Positions 1 through 11,849 of a stretch of DNA of 64,000 nucleotides are shown here, in pieces. Source of the stretch: Meandrina meandrites (lineage: Eukaryota; Cnidaria; Anthozoa; Scleractinia; Meandrinidae). Both the position numbers and the translations under genes were made by a program. The notes beneath the pieces are model-generated. The model saw nothing but the letters and a program-made list of their open reading frames with translations, was not told the DNA's origin and did not search any database. Location: positions 3,681,001 through 3,745,000 of the forward strand of contig OY855906.1 in the NCBI GenBank assembly GCA_963693305.1, in the 5' to 3' direction. Numbering within the stretch: the first letter of the stretch is position 1; every line of letters begins with the position of its first letter.

Positions 1-800
1 TTATCTCACTTTTGTAACATGATACTTTCTTTTTTCTTGAAAACACCATCTCTCCACTGAGTAATCGAAAAGTAATAAACGAAGTAATAGACGAATCAAA
101 TCAAAAACTATATTTTTAGGAAAGCTTTTAAAGCGTAGTACACCTGGAGTATTTATTTCCAGTCGTAAATGTAAATTTTCATTCAACAAACAGGAACAAG
201 AACTAATTAATTTTAGTTATTAAACTGTCACGGAATGACATGCTCTTATTCTAGCCTGTTGCCGCTATCGATCGAAGTTAATTTTAAAAGCAAAACCATT
301 TTAAAGTCAATACCTATACCGGTTAATTAAATGTCTAAATGTGGTGTGTTTGAGGTATAAACATAAACGCTACTTGCCCGAGAGTCAGCGAATCGCCGGA
401 GTATTTAAAGACGCTAAAGAGACTAATTAAATTAATTGCGGTTTTCAGTTGGCGACACGGAGTCCCAAGCAATATTAAATTTAAGAAGTTTCCTTGTCAC
501 AAACTCTTACATGTAAAACAAGAGGCCACAACACACTCTGAAGAAGATTCCTTGCCATGACTCTTTGTAAACACAGTATTAACATCACAATGAGAACATT
601 ATTCTTCAAATCTGCTTGGTGCAATTGTTTTATGCAATTTCTACTACGGTCAGCGAAACTAGCCCGCCCTAAACGAACGCTCGAATAACAATTTAGTGTT
701 GGGTCTTTTGCTGGCGGCGTGTGCGTTGTAAGCAGGCGAGCGTTTCAAATCCGGGGTTAATTCACAACTCACTGATTCCGCCTCCTACAAATCGAAAATC
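1..800. repeat. Dispersed duplicated block, copy of 49157-49800
   Basis: This block matches 49157-49800 in the same orientation with scattered substitutions and small indels. Shared landmarks are the TAACATGATACTT stretch near the start, GGCGACACGGAGTC (about 450) and the ACACACTCTGAAGAAGATTCC region. I see no supported exon in it. It is an intrachromosomal duplication about 49 kb apart, and its left edge is cut by the window, so the true extent is unknown. Confidence 0.75.
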
Positions 801-927
801 TTCGAATGAAGTCGCTCGCTTTACAACTTTGTCAGATTAATTCCCTTTTATAAACCGCAATTTCATTGGTTCTGATAGTACCTCAAACCTGATTGGTGTG
901 ACATACAAACATACTCCACTGAGTACA

Positions 928-1030
928 TAGCCTGCGTGCAGACGTCTCCATTTCCTTTGCTTCACGCGGAAAGGGACGTCGTCCCTTTCCGCGAGAAGCA
1001 AGGGAAATGGAAACGTCTGCACGCAGGCTA
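928..1030. repeat. Foldback (hairpin) repeat
   Basis: This is an inverted repeat of about 103 bp with arms of roughly 50 bp and a few mismatches. It starts TAGCCTGCGTGCAGACGT and ends with the reverse complement. The centre reads GGGACGTCGTCCC. It looks like a small non-autonomous foldback or MITE-type repeat. There is no coding potential. Confidence 0.75.
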
Positions 1031-1540
1031 CTGACTACACGGTCCATCGCGCCGACTTAAGAGTTATTTTTGGAAAAAAATAACTCAAACATCATTGGAG
1101 CGATAAGTCTATAGTTATGGACCGTCTGTTGGAGCCTTTTTTGAGATTTTTCTTACAGTGGAAAATTTACCACATGGTTTGAAATATTTTTGCGATTTAT
1201 TTGAAATCAAACACAGATTTTTTTTTATTATTTTGTATCTGATGTGCAGTACTCCATAGTTTCAGATACTGGCGTTAGTTGCTTTATGTCAAATAATAAA
1301 ATATTAATATTAATATTTTGACTCCGTAAATACTTCCAGATGGAAAAACCATAGAGTGAGCATATTTGGGAGTATGGAAACTGGTTATACGATTCTTTGA
1401 GGGCGAAAAGTCCGAGATGAGCTGCTGAAATCATGAAATTTGAAAGACCTTGAAACCGTTTTGACGGCTAATATAATAACAACTGCTTTATGACGGTTAA
1501 CGGTAAAAATTACCCTTTTTGACGGCTGACGATTAACCCC

Positions 1541-1958
1541 GGGGGGGTTACTTGGGCCAATCTTTGCTGGGTATGTGCCGCTAGCCTCTCAGAACCCCTA
1601 CCCCATTATAGTCATATTCTATGGCCAATTATAGACCCCATCTTAGTCACTTTTGGGTAAATGTAATTTTCATGACCCCAACTTAGTCACTAATAATGGG
1701 AGCCGTTTGTCAAATATTAAACAACAGCAATGAATACGGTAACTTTTTCTTTTCGGCGAATCTTATCCGTTTATAAATCAAAACTTGCCAGAATTTTCTT
1801 ACTCTCAAAATCCCAGAAAAGTGTGACCCCATTCTAGTCACCCTATAAAAAGTGCTTGAAAAGGCGACCCCATTATAGTCAGTCCAGTCATGAAAATGCG
1901 ACCCCATCCAGCGGCACATCCCCATTAGCCCAGTTATAGGAAGTGCCCCCCCCCCGGG
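1541..1958. mobile_element. MITE-like element with G-rich terminal inverted repeats
   Basis: Terminal inverted repeats of about 45 bp begin GGGGGGGTTACTTGGG on the left. The right end mirrors this (GTATGTGCCGCT versus AGCGGCACAT internally). An 11-bp direct repeat CGATTAACCCC flanks it at 1530-1540 and 1959-1969 and probably contains the target-site duplication. The inside has several copies of CCCCATTATAGTCA-like text and no transposase, so it is non-autonomous. The superfamily cannot be assigned from sequence alone. Confidence 0.65.
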
Positions 1959-2320
1959 CGATTAACCCCATTGAGACCCTCTTATTTAGCTCGACATACA
2001 ACTTATGCATCGACAAACAGCAGATTCTTGTTTATTTAGAAGTGGTATCTAAAATGATTTTTAGTGAAAGCAAATAATATTCATGGTAGAATCTACATAG
2101 ATTAACTAATTTCTATGCATATCGGCCAAATATTTGCACAAACATAGCGACTGCATATCATCATGATACTAAATACTGTTATGTTCTCGTAATAACTCGG
2201 TTGTGAATAACGCTAGAAAGCTATATTTTCTGCCTGCTCTATAATCTGATAGTTCTCTGATATTTTCATGTAGACTGCGAGCAGTCGGTTTTTGTTCGCA
2301 AAATTCCTACGAGCGACAAA

Positions 2321-5300
2321 TTGCGCTTCGATCGCGAGCGATTTTATTATCCCGTAGCACGCCGCTCGCTTTGCGCTTCGATCGCGAGCGATTTTATTAT
2401 CCCGTAGCACGCCGCTCGCTTTGCGCTTCGATAGCGAGCGATTTTATTATCCCGTAGCACGCCGCTCGCTTTGCGCTTCGATCGCGAGCGATTTTATTAT
2501 CCCGTAGCACGCCGCTCGCTTTGCGCTTCAATCGCGAGCGATGTTATGATCCCGTCGCACGCTGCTCGCTTTGCGCTTCGATCGCGAGCGATTTTATTAT
2601 CCCGTAGCACGCCGCTCGCTTTGCGCTTCGATCGCGAGCGATGTTATGATCCCGTCGCACGCTGCTCGCTTTGCGCTTCGATCGCGAGCGATTTTATTAT
2701 CCCGTAGCACGCCGCTCGCTTTGCGCTTCGATCGCGAGCGATTTTATAATCCCGTAGCACGCCGCTCGCTTTGCGCTTCGATCGCGAGCGATTTTATTTA
2801 TCTGTCGCACGCCGCTCGCTTTGCGCTTCAATCGCGAGCGATTTTATTATCCCGTAGCACGCCGCTCGCTTTTCGCTTCAATCGCGACCGATTTTATTAT
2901 CGCGTAGCACGCCGCTCGCTTTGCGCTTCGATCGCGAGCGATTTTATTATCGCGTAGCACGCCGCTCGCTTTGCGCTTCGATCGCGAGCGATTTTATTAT
3001 CCCGTAGCACGCCGCTCGCTTTGCGCTTCGATCGCGAGCGATTTTATTATCCCGTAGCACGACGCTCGCTTTGCGCTTCGATCGCGAGCGATTTTATTAT
3101 CCCGTAGCACGCCGCTCGCTTTGCGCTTCGATCGCGAGCGATTTTATTATCCCGTAGCACGCCGCTCGCTTTGCGCTTCGATCGCGAGCGATTTTATTAT
3201 CCCGTAGCAAGCCGCTCGCTTTGCGCTTCGATAGCGAGCGATTTTATTATCCCGTAGCACGCCGCTCGCTTTGCGCTTCGATCGCGAGCGATTTTATTAT
3301 CCCGTAGCACGCCGCTCGCTTTGCGCTTCGATCGCGAGCGATTTTATTATCCCGTAGCACGCCGCTCCCTTTGCGCTTCGATCGCGAGCGATTTTATTAT
3401 CCTGTCGCACGCCGCTCGCTTTGCGCTTCCATCGCGAGCGATTTTATTATCCCGTAGCACGCCGCTCGCTTTGCGCTTCAATCGCGAGCGATGTTATGAT
3501 CCCGTCGCACGCTGCTCGCTTTGCGCTTCGATAGCGAGCGATTTTATTATCCCGTAGCACGACGCTCGCTTTGCGCTTCGATCGCGAGCGATTTTATTAT
3601 CCCGTAGCACGCCGCTCGCTTTGCGCTTCGATCGCGAGCGATTTTATTATCCCGTAGCACGCCGCTCGCTTTGCGCTTCGATCGCGAGCGATTTTATTAT
3701 CCCGTAGCAAGCCGCTCGCTTTGCGCTTCGATAGCGAGCGATTTTATTATCCCGTAGCACGCCGCTCGCTTTGCGCTTCGATCGCGAGCGATTTTATTAT
3801 CCCGTAGCACGCCGCTCGCTTTGCGCTTCGATCGCGAGCGATTTTATTATCCCGTAGCACGCCGCTCGCTTTGCGCTTCAATCGCGAGCGATGTTATGAT
3901 CCCGTCGCACGCTGCTCGCTTTGCGCTTCGATCGCGAGCGATTTTATTATCCCGTAGCACGCCGCTCGCTTTGCGCTTCGATCGCGAGCGATTTTATTAT
4001 CCCGTAGCACGCCGCTCGCTTTGCGCTTCGATCGCGAGCGATTTTATTATCCCGTAGCACGCCGCTCGCTTTGCGCTTCGATCGCGAGCGATTTTATTAT
4101 CCTGTCGCACGCCGCTCGCTTTGCGCTTCCATCGCGAGCGATTTTATTATCCCGTAGCACGCCGCTCGCTTTGCGCTTCGATCGCGAGCGATTTTATTAT
4201 CCTGTCGCACGCCGCTCGCTTTGCGCTTCCATCGCGAGCGATTTTATTATCCCGTAGCACGCCGCTCGCTTTGCGCTTCGATAGCGAGCGATTTCATTAT
4301 CCCGTAGCACGCCGCTCGCTTTGCGCTTCGATCGCGAGCGATTTCATTATCCCGTAGCACGCCGCTCGCTTTGCGCTTCGATCGCGAGCGATTTTATTAT
4401 CCCGTAGCACGCCGCTCGCTCTGCGCTTCGATCGCGAGCGATTTCATTATCCCGTAGCACGCCGCTCGCTTTGCGCTTCGATCGCGAGCGATTTTATTAT
4501 CCCGTAGCACGCCGCTCGCTTTGCGCTTCAATCGCGAGCGATGTTATGATCCCGTCGCACGCTGCTCGCTTTGCGCTTCGATCGCGAGCGATTTTATTAT
4601 CCCGTAGCACGCCGCTCGCTTTGCGCTTCGATCGCGAGCGATTTTATTATCCCGTAGCACGCCGCTCGCTTTGCGCTTCAATCGCGAGCGATGTTATGAT
4701 CCCGTCGCACGCTGCTCGCTTTGCGCTTCGATCGCGAGCGATTTTATTATCCCGTAGCACGCCGCTCGCTTTGCGCTTCGATCGCGAGCGATTTTATTAT
4801 CCCGTAGCACGCCGCTCGCTTTGCGCTTCGATCGCGAGCGATTTTATTATCCCGTAGCACGCCGCTCGCTTTGCGCTTCGATCGCGAGCGATTTTATTAT
4901 CCCGTAGCACGCCGCTCGCTTTGCGCTTCGATAGCGAGCGATTTTATTATCGCGTAGCACGCCGCTCGCTTTGCGCTTCGATCGCGAGCGATTTTATTAT
5001 CCCGTAGCACGCCGCTCGCTTTGCGCTTCGATAGCGAGCGATTTTATTATCCCGTAGCACGCCGCTCGCTTTGCGCTTCGATCGCGAGCGATTTTATTAT
5101 CCTGTCGCACGCCGCTCGCTTTGCGCTTCCATCGCGAGCGATTTTATTATCCCGTAGCACGCCGCTCGCTTTGCGCTTCGATAGCGAGCGATTTTATTAT
5201 CCCGTAGCACGCCGCTCGCTTTGCGCTTCGATCGCGAGCGATTTCATTATCCCGTAGCACGCCGCTCGCTTTGCGCTTCGATCGCGAGCGATTTTATTAT

Positions 5301-8300
5301 CCCGTAGCACGCCGCTCGCTCTGCGCTTCGATCGCGAGCGATTTCATTATCCCGTAGCACGCCGCTCGCTTTGCGCTTCGATCGCGAGCGATTTTATTAT
5401 CCCGTAGCACGCCGCTCGCTTTGCGCTTCAATCGCGAGCGATGTTATGATCCCGTCGCACGCTGCTCGCTTTGCGCTTCGATCGCGAGCGATTTTATTAT
5501 CCCGTAGCACGCCGCTCGCTTTGCGCTTCGATCGCGAGCGATTTTATTATCCCGTAGCACGCCGCTCGCTTTGCGCTTCAATCGCGAGCGATGTTATGAT
5601 CCCGTCGCACGCTGCTCGCTTTGCGCTTCGATCACGAGCGATTTTATTATTCTGTAGCACGCCGCTCGCTTTGCGCTTCGATCGCGAGCGATTTCATTAT
5701 CCCGTAGCACGCCGCTCGCTTTGCGCTTCAATCGCGAGCGATGTTATGATCCCGTCGCACGCTGCTCGCTTTGCGCTTCGATCGCGAGCGATTTTATTAT
5801 CCCGTAGCACGCCGCTCGCTTTGCGCTTCGATCGCGAGCGATTTTATTATCCCGTAGCAGGCCGCTCGCTTTGCGCTTCAATCGCGAGCGATGTTATGAT
5901 CCCGTCGCACGCTGCTCGCTTTGCGCTTCGATCGCGAGCGATTTTATTATCCCGTAGCACGCCGCTCGCTTTGCGCTTCGATCGGGAGCGAGTTTATTAT
6001 CGCGTAGCACGCCGTTCGCTTTGCGCTTCGATCGCGAGCGATTTTATTATCCTGTCGCACGCCGCTCGCTTTGCGCTTCAATCACGAGCGATTTTATTAT
6101 CCCGTAGCACGCCGCTCGCTTTGCGCTTCGATAGCGAGCGATTTTATTATCCCGCAGCAAGCCGCTCGCTTTGCGCTTCGATCGCGAGCGATTTCATTAT
6201 CCCGTAGCACGCCGCTCGCTTTGCGCTTCGATCGCGAGCGATTTTATTATCCCGTAGCACGCCGCTCGCTTTGCGCTTCAATCGCGAGCGATGTTATGAT
6301 CCCGTCGCACGCTGCTCGCTTTGCGCTTCGATTGCGAGCGATTTTATTATCCCGTAGCACGCCGCTCGCTTTGCGCTTCGATCGCGAGCGATTTTATTAT
6401 CCCGTAGCACGCCGCTCGCTTTGCGCTTCAATCGCGAGCGATGTTATGATCCCGTCGCACGCTGCTCGCTTTGCGCTTCGATCGCGAGCGATTTTATTAT
6501 CCCGTAGCACGCCGCTCGCTTTGCGCTTCAATCGCGAGCGATGTTATGATCCCGTCGCACGCTGCTCGCTTTGCGCTTCGATCGCGAGCGATTTTATTAT
6601 CCCGTAGCACGCCGCTCGCTTTGCGCTTCGATCGCGAGCGATTTTATTATCCCGTAGCAGGCCGCTCGCTTTGCGCTTCAATCGCGAGCGATGTTATTAT
6701 CCCGTCGCACGCTGCTCGCTTTGCGCTTCGATCGCGAGCGATTTTATTATCGCGTAGCACACCGCTCGCTTTGCGCTTCGATCGCGAGCGATTTTATTAT
6801 CCCGTAGCACGCCGCTCGCTTTGCGCTTCGATCGCGAGCGATTTTATTATCGCGTAGCAAGCCGCTCGCTTTGCGCTTCGATCGCGAGCGATTTTATTAT
6901 CCGGTCGCACGCCGCTCGCTTTGCGCTTCAATCACGAGCGATTTTATTATCCCGTAGCACGCCGCTCGCTCTTCGCTTCGATAGCGAGCGATTTTATTAT
7001 CCCGCAGCAAGCCGCTCGCTTTGCGCTTCGATCGCGAGCGATTTCATTATCCCGTAGCACGCCGCTCGCTTTGCGCTTCGATCGCGAGCGATTTTATTAT
7101 CCCGTAGCACGCCGCTCGCTTTGCGCTTCAATTGCGAGCGATGTTATGATCCCGTTGCACGCTGCTCGCTTTGCGCTTCGATCGCGAGCGATTTTATTAT
7201 CGCGTAGCACGCCGCTCGCTTTGCGCTTTGATCGCGAGCGATTTTATTATCCCGTAGCACGCCGCTCGCTTTGCGCTTCGATCGCGAGCGATTTTATTAT
7301 CGCGTAGCACGCCGCTCGCTTTGCGCTTCGATCGCGATTGATTTTATTATCCGGTCGCACGCCGCTCGCTTTGCGCTTCAATCGCGAGCGATTTTATTAT
7401 CCCATCGCACGCCGCTCGCTTTGCGCTTCGATCGCGAGCGATTTTATTATCCCGTAGCACGCCGCTCGCTTTGCGCTTCGATCGCGAGCGATTTTATTTA
7501 TCTGTCGCACGCCGCTCGCTTTGCGCTTCAATCGCGAGCGTTTTTATTATCCCGTAGCACGCCGCTCGCTTTGCGCTTCAATCGGGAGCGATTTTATTAT
7601 CCCGTAGAACGCCGTTCGCTTTGCGCTTCAGCGATCGCGAGCGATTTTATTATCCCGTAGCACACCGCTCGCTTTGCACCTAGATCGCGAGCGATTTTAT
7701 TATCCCGTAGCACGTCGCTCGCTTTGCGCTTCGATCGCGAGCGATTTTATTATCCCGTAGCACGCCGCTCGCTTTGCGCTTCGATCGCGAGCGATTTTAT
7801 TATCCCGTAGCACGCCGCTCGCTTTGCGCTTCGATCGCGAGCGATTTTATTATCCCGTAGCACGCCGCTCGCTTTGCGCTTCGATCGCGAGCGATTTTAT
7901 TATCCCGTAGCACGCCGCTCGCTTTGCGCTTCAATCGCGAGCGATGTTATTATCCCGTCGCACGCTGCTCGCTTTGCGCTTCGATCGCGAGCGATTTTAT
8001 TATCGCGTAGCACGCCGCTCGCTTTGCTTTGCGCTTCGATCGCGAGCGATTTTATTATCCCGTAGCACGCCGCTCTCTTTGCGCTTCGATCGTGAGCGAT
8101 TTTATTATCGCGTAGCACGCCGCTCGTTTTGCGCTTCGATTGCGAGCGATTTTATTATCCGGTCGCACGCCGCTCGCTTTGCGCTTCAATCGCGAGCGAT
8201 TTCATTATCCCGTAGCACGCCGCTCGCTTTGCACTTCGATAGCGAGCGATTTTATTATCTTGTCGCACGCCGCTCGCTTTGCGCTTCGATCGCGAGCGAT

Positions 8301-8420
8301 TTTATTATCCCGTAGCACGCCGCTCGCTTTGCGCTTCGATCGCGAGCGATTTCATTATCCCGTAGCACGCCGCTCGCTTTGCGCTTCAATCGCGAGCGAT
8401 TTTATTATCTCGTAGCATGC
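2321..8420. repeat. Satellite array, 50-bp unit, about 120 copies
   Basis: The array is a nearly uninterrupted head-to-tail run of a 50-bp monomer built as TTGCGCTTCG, ATCGCGAGCG, ATTTTATTAT, CCCGTAGCAC, GCCGCTCGCT. The commonest variant monomer changes the middle to ATGTTATGAT and CCCGTCGCAC with GCTGCTCGCT. The monomer contains the dyad CGCTCGC / GCGAGCG separated by about 14 bases. Reading frames that look coding (up to 278 codons at 5371-6207) arise because the monomer lacks stops in all three plus frames; they are not genes. Imperfect palindromes of the type GACTGCGAGCAGTC flank the array at 2272-2286 and 8435-8448. Register slips occur near 7630 (+3 nt) and 8020. Confidence 0.97.
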
Positions 8421-8448
8421 TACGAAAAGAAAGAGACTGCTCGCAGTC

Positions 8449-9107
8449 TAATTTTCATGCAAACAAGCAGTTTTTGTAAAACTGATGAAAACCATCAATA
8501 ATTATCCGTTTCCGCTGAATTAGCGCTGTCCGGTGTTCTATCCTTCGTGTGGTTTATCACAATTTGTTTCAGGAATAGGAGAATAAAGAGAAATTCAAAG
8601 AAAACAGACCATCACAAGTAATTCCATTTATACCCTTGTTTTATTGACACTATATCAGTGTTGTTCTCCCATTAGTTACAATTATCATCTACGATTTTCT
8701 TTGGCAGTTTTTTATCTGTATCCTGATTTCTTGCGTTGCAAAGCTGTCCATCTTTCTGTGAAGAACAAAATTACTTCGTGTCAGGACTCCCTAGAGTTAG
8801 CGAGGTTCAAGTGAGATTAATGCTTCCCTGATAAAAGTTGAAGGAAAGGGACTCCACTGAAAAACGAAATCTTCTTACTGATCCGCACCCATCTCTTTTG
8901 ATGTTAGGAGAATTTGAATTCGAATATAACTAAGGTCAACTAAGTTTATCACTGTTGGATAGCCTGCGAGCAGGCTCTCCGCGCGAAAAAAATGAAGAGA
9001 AGTGACTAAGTTTGATATGTTTAACAGATAGAATGAGGAAACTGCTGGTAATTGGTCGTTATTTTAATGTATTTAAAGAAAGCAACGGACTTACTGATCA
9101 CAGATTT
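8449..9107. other. Spacer without a supported gene
   Basis: AT-rich spacer between the 50-bp satellite and the 3' end of the minus-strand ShKT gene. It contains a further CTGCGAGCAG-type imperfect palindrome at about 8961-8974. I see no exon, RNA gene or clear transposon end here. Confidence 0.5.
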
Positions 9108-10605
9108 CTAGTGCTCAGTACAAGCACCACAGGTTTTGGGACATCCATGGATTGTAGCGTACGGGTTGCTATGGCAGTCCTCGGTCAGGTCAGAGCAGTA
9201 CCACACGTGGTCCCGACAGGGTTCTATACAAAAACAAACAAATCAAACCGAGACTGAAAAACAGAGAGGGAAGAACGTTGCTTTTAACAGCTTGAGTTTT
9301 ACGGGAGACTGAACCGCACGGGTTCGTTCACCGACTTGTAGTTTACACAATCGTAGACAAGACGTTTTAAAACCTTCGAATTTGCCTCTACCGGCAGTAT
9401 GACGAAATCAATCTGAAAAGTGTAGAGGGTATGCTATTCAATTATAGTCCTTGCTTACGGCAATCCACTTCACAGGAAATTGGGCATGTCGTTAATACTG
9501 CATACGGGTTCTTGTGACATTCCCCATTTGCTGCCCAGTCTTCACAATGGGGACTCCGATCGGAGCATCCACCTAGTAAAGAATAAAATCGTTCGTATCA
9601 GTGATTTTAATATTTTGCACAAGCTGCCATCAGACCATTGAACAGACTTGATCAAAGCAACGGAAGCTGTCCGGAAAGCCTCACAAACTAAGCGGTGAAA
9701 TTCATCCAACTGTTATTGTACAAATCTGTTGCCATTCATGGCATTCTTCACGTCTTCGTAACTAAAATTCTCAACTCTACAAACCTAGGGATGTGCAGCC
9801 CAGTGAATGACTACAAGAAAACCGAGAATACTAAATGACTGCTACAACGTAACACTAACCACGAACCTCAAATAATTCTGTCCGATATTTTTCTTTCAGC
9901 CAGCCATGGAGCAGTTTCTCACCTTCATTGTAAACTTATGGCATTGTACACGCACGAACTGATAATACTGAATGGGGCTAATAGTTATAATAATTGTCTC
10001 TGCATTCTGTTGTTGTCGAGAATAGAGCGGTTTTCACTTGAGTGTCGAAAGTAATTCGTGTTTGCTTTGGTTTTGCATCACTACGCTCAGTGATTGGCTT
10101 AAAACTCTCGCGCCACTTTCTCAACCAATCAGAAGTAAAACCAAGACTAATCGCGACTTGCTCGCGCACGTTTTCCCGCGCTTTGTGGCGGCTACATGTA
10201 TTTGCTTCGAGTTTTGATTGGTTCACTGGATTGTCTGTGTCCTTTGTGATTGGCCAGAGTGATTACTTTGGTTTTGGTTTTACGACACTCATTTGAAAAC
10301 TGCTCTAATAACGCCAACACAAAGTTAAAGTTGAGTATAAGAATGAGTTTTCTTGTCCCTTTATTTTGATTAGTCCTTTTTGTTAAGTCGCCAAGTCAGG
10401 GAACCATACCTGCACCTGTGAAAGCAAACGAAAATGAAATAAATGACATGGAAAATAGAATTGGAACATATGAAATTTCCTAGATGAGCATATCCGTGAA
10501 TAAGTGTACGCGTGTTTGTGTGGATGCTCGCCGTGCGTGCGTTTACTTACAATATTCAATGCCGCACACGAGCATCAACAGAACAATTCCACACTTGAAA
10601 GACAT
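9108..10605 (-). CDS. Small secreted protein with two ShKT domains
   Basis: Predicted minus-strand gene of at least three coding exons: 10605-10551 (ATG and a hydrophobic signal peptide), 9572-9459 and 9223-9108 (ends in TAG). Splice sites are GT-AG and all junctions keep phase 1. Without the optional 6-nt microexon the product is 94 residues. Each of the last two exons holds one six-cysteine ShKT module. The first shows Cys-Ser-Asp at its start and a final C-P-x-x-C-x-x-x-C. The second shows C-R-D, WYC and a closing CPKTCGAC. ShKT modules occur in cnidarian potassium-channel toxins but also in many enzymes and developmental or mucosal secreted proteins. The module alone does not show that this is a toxin, and no catalytic domain accompanies it. 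An exported, disulfide-rich peptide is the safest description. Exon 1 is the least certain part. Confidence 0.68.
10025..10305. mobile_element. TA-flanked MITE in ShKT gene intron
   Basis: The element begins GAGCGGTTTTCACTTGAGTG and ends with the imperfect reverse complement (CACTCATTTGAAAACTGCTC). Both ends are flanked by TA, as expected for Tc1/mariner-type target duplication. The interior is GC-richer than the flanks and is open on both strands for about 80 codons, which I regard as chance. No transposase is present. Confidence 0.75.
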
Positions 10606-11849
10606 GACTCTGAAATGGAAAAAGATAAGATACAAAAATGCGAGATTAGTTTCAGTAAGCTCTGGAACGTCAAGAGCTACCATACATACATACTGTACAG
10701 GTACAAGTAGCGGAGGGAACTCTTTTCGCAAGGAAGGAGGAGGACACAATCGGGACAACTGAAATGTTGTCGAAGGTCTTTAATTTCGTTGTGATACTCG
10801 AGCCACTGTGTTCAATGAGATGAGAGATTGCGGGTGAGTTTCGTTACTCATCCACAAGATTCCAAAGTTGAGAATTTGCAACTTTATCATGTTGCGACTT
10901 TAAAAGCTCCAAGCCTTGTCGGACGATAGGGCGTCGCAGGTTTTATTTTTATTCAATTTCTTCGCGCCAGCCCTTCACAATAATCCACGAATTAGCACCT
11001 TCAGAAACTATGCTTTCTCCTTTTGAAAAGATTAACTATCAACTGTAACAAAATGTAACCTGCAACTATTGCCACTTGCAGCAACGCAGTCTGCTGTGAT
11101 GACACATGTGTGAATCATTTCAAAACGGCAAATGGGTAACAAAATTTTGTGACCTTTTAAAAAGAATTGAGGCGACCCTACAAATATTTATTGAATAAAT
11201 ATTTTATCATTGCTTTTGCGTCAGCCCTTTACCGCGAGAATCCGCGGACTAGCACCGCCAGAAACTTCCCCTTCTCCCTTTGAAGAGTTCAAATATTAAC
11301 TGTAACCGGACTATCGTCACTCGAGTCAACGCAGTTTGCTCCAATAACTGTATGAAACTCTCCGTTTTCCTCACATGCGTGTCAAAGATGAGTAAACATT
11401 CATTATAGGAAAATCAACGCAAAAACGACAAAAGGGTAGGTGGCTTACTTGCTTTTCTCTCACCAAAATTTTATCAATCATCTAAAAAAAACAACTTCAG
11501 GTATCGCAAAACACAGGCTATTAGCGACTCCTTTTTTGATATTTTATACTTTTCTAAGACTTGTTTTTGCGGAAAGCGTTTATAAAGGGAAACAGTTTCG
11601 TTCGCTTCGTTGTCTTTGGTACTACATCACGAAGCCATGATATCTTATAAAAACGATAAAAGAGGTGACTTACTCTACTGCACTTTTCGTTTCCGATGAA
11701 CCTCTTCTGCGACAAGTTAGACCTCTGTTACTAGTTGCTTCTCTGTGAAGAGTGAGATACGAGCTTAGGCGCTCTCTCTTTTAAGGGGTGCTGATTAGAA
11801 AAATGCCACTGACAGTTGACAGTTAACAAATGAGCCATTAAAGCAAACG
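10606..11849. other. Upstream region of ShKT gene, no other gene seen
   Basis: This should contain the promoter and 5' UTR of the minus-strand ShKT gene. Two loosely similar stretches around 10960-11130 and 11210-11400 share the text TCAGCCCTT / CCAGCCCTTCAC and TTGAAGAGTT / TTGAAAAGATT. They look like an old local duplication. No exon with both splice sites and family similarity was found. Confidence 0.4.

Noticed and set aside
5371..6207. 278-codon open frame in the 50-bp satellite
   Set aside because: It exists only because the monomer is stop-poor in every plus frame. Equivalent frames overlap in all registers and there is no start context, domain or splice signal.
2321..8420. CRISPR-like array
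   Set aside because: There are no unique spacers; the whole 50-bp unit repeats head-to-tail, and the genome is eukaryotic.
10042..10296. Overlapping 80-codon open frames on both strands
   Set aside because: They lie entirely inside a TIR-bounded MITE (10025-10305) and share no motif with known proteins.
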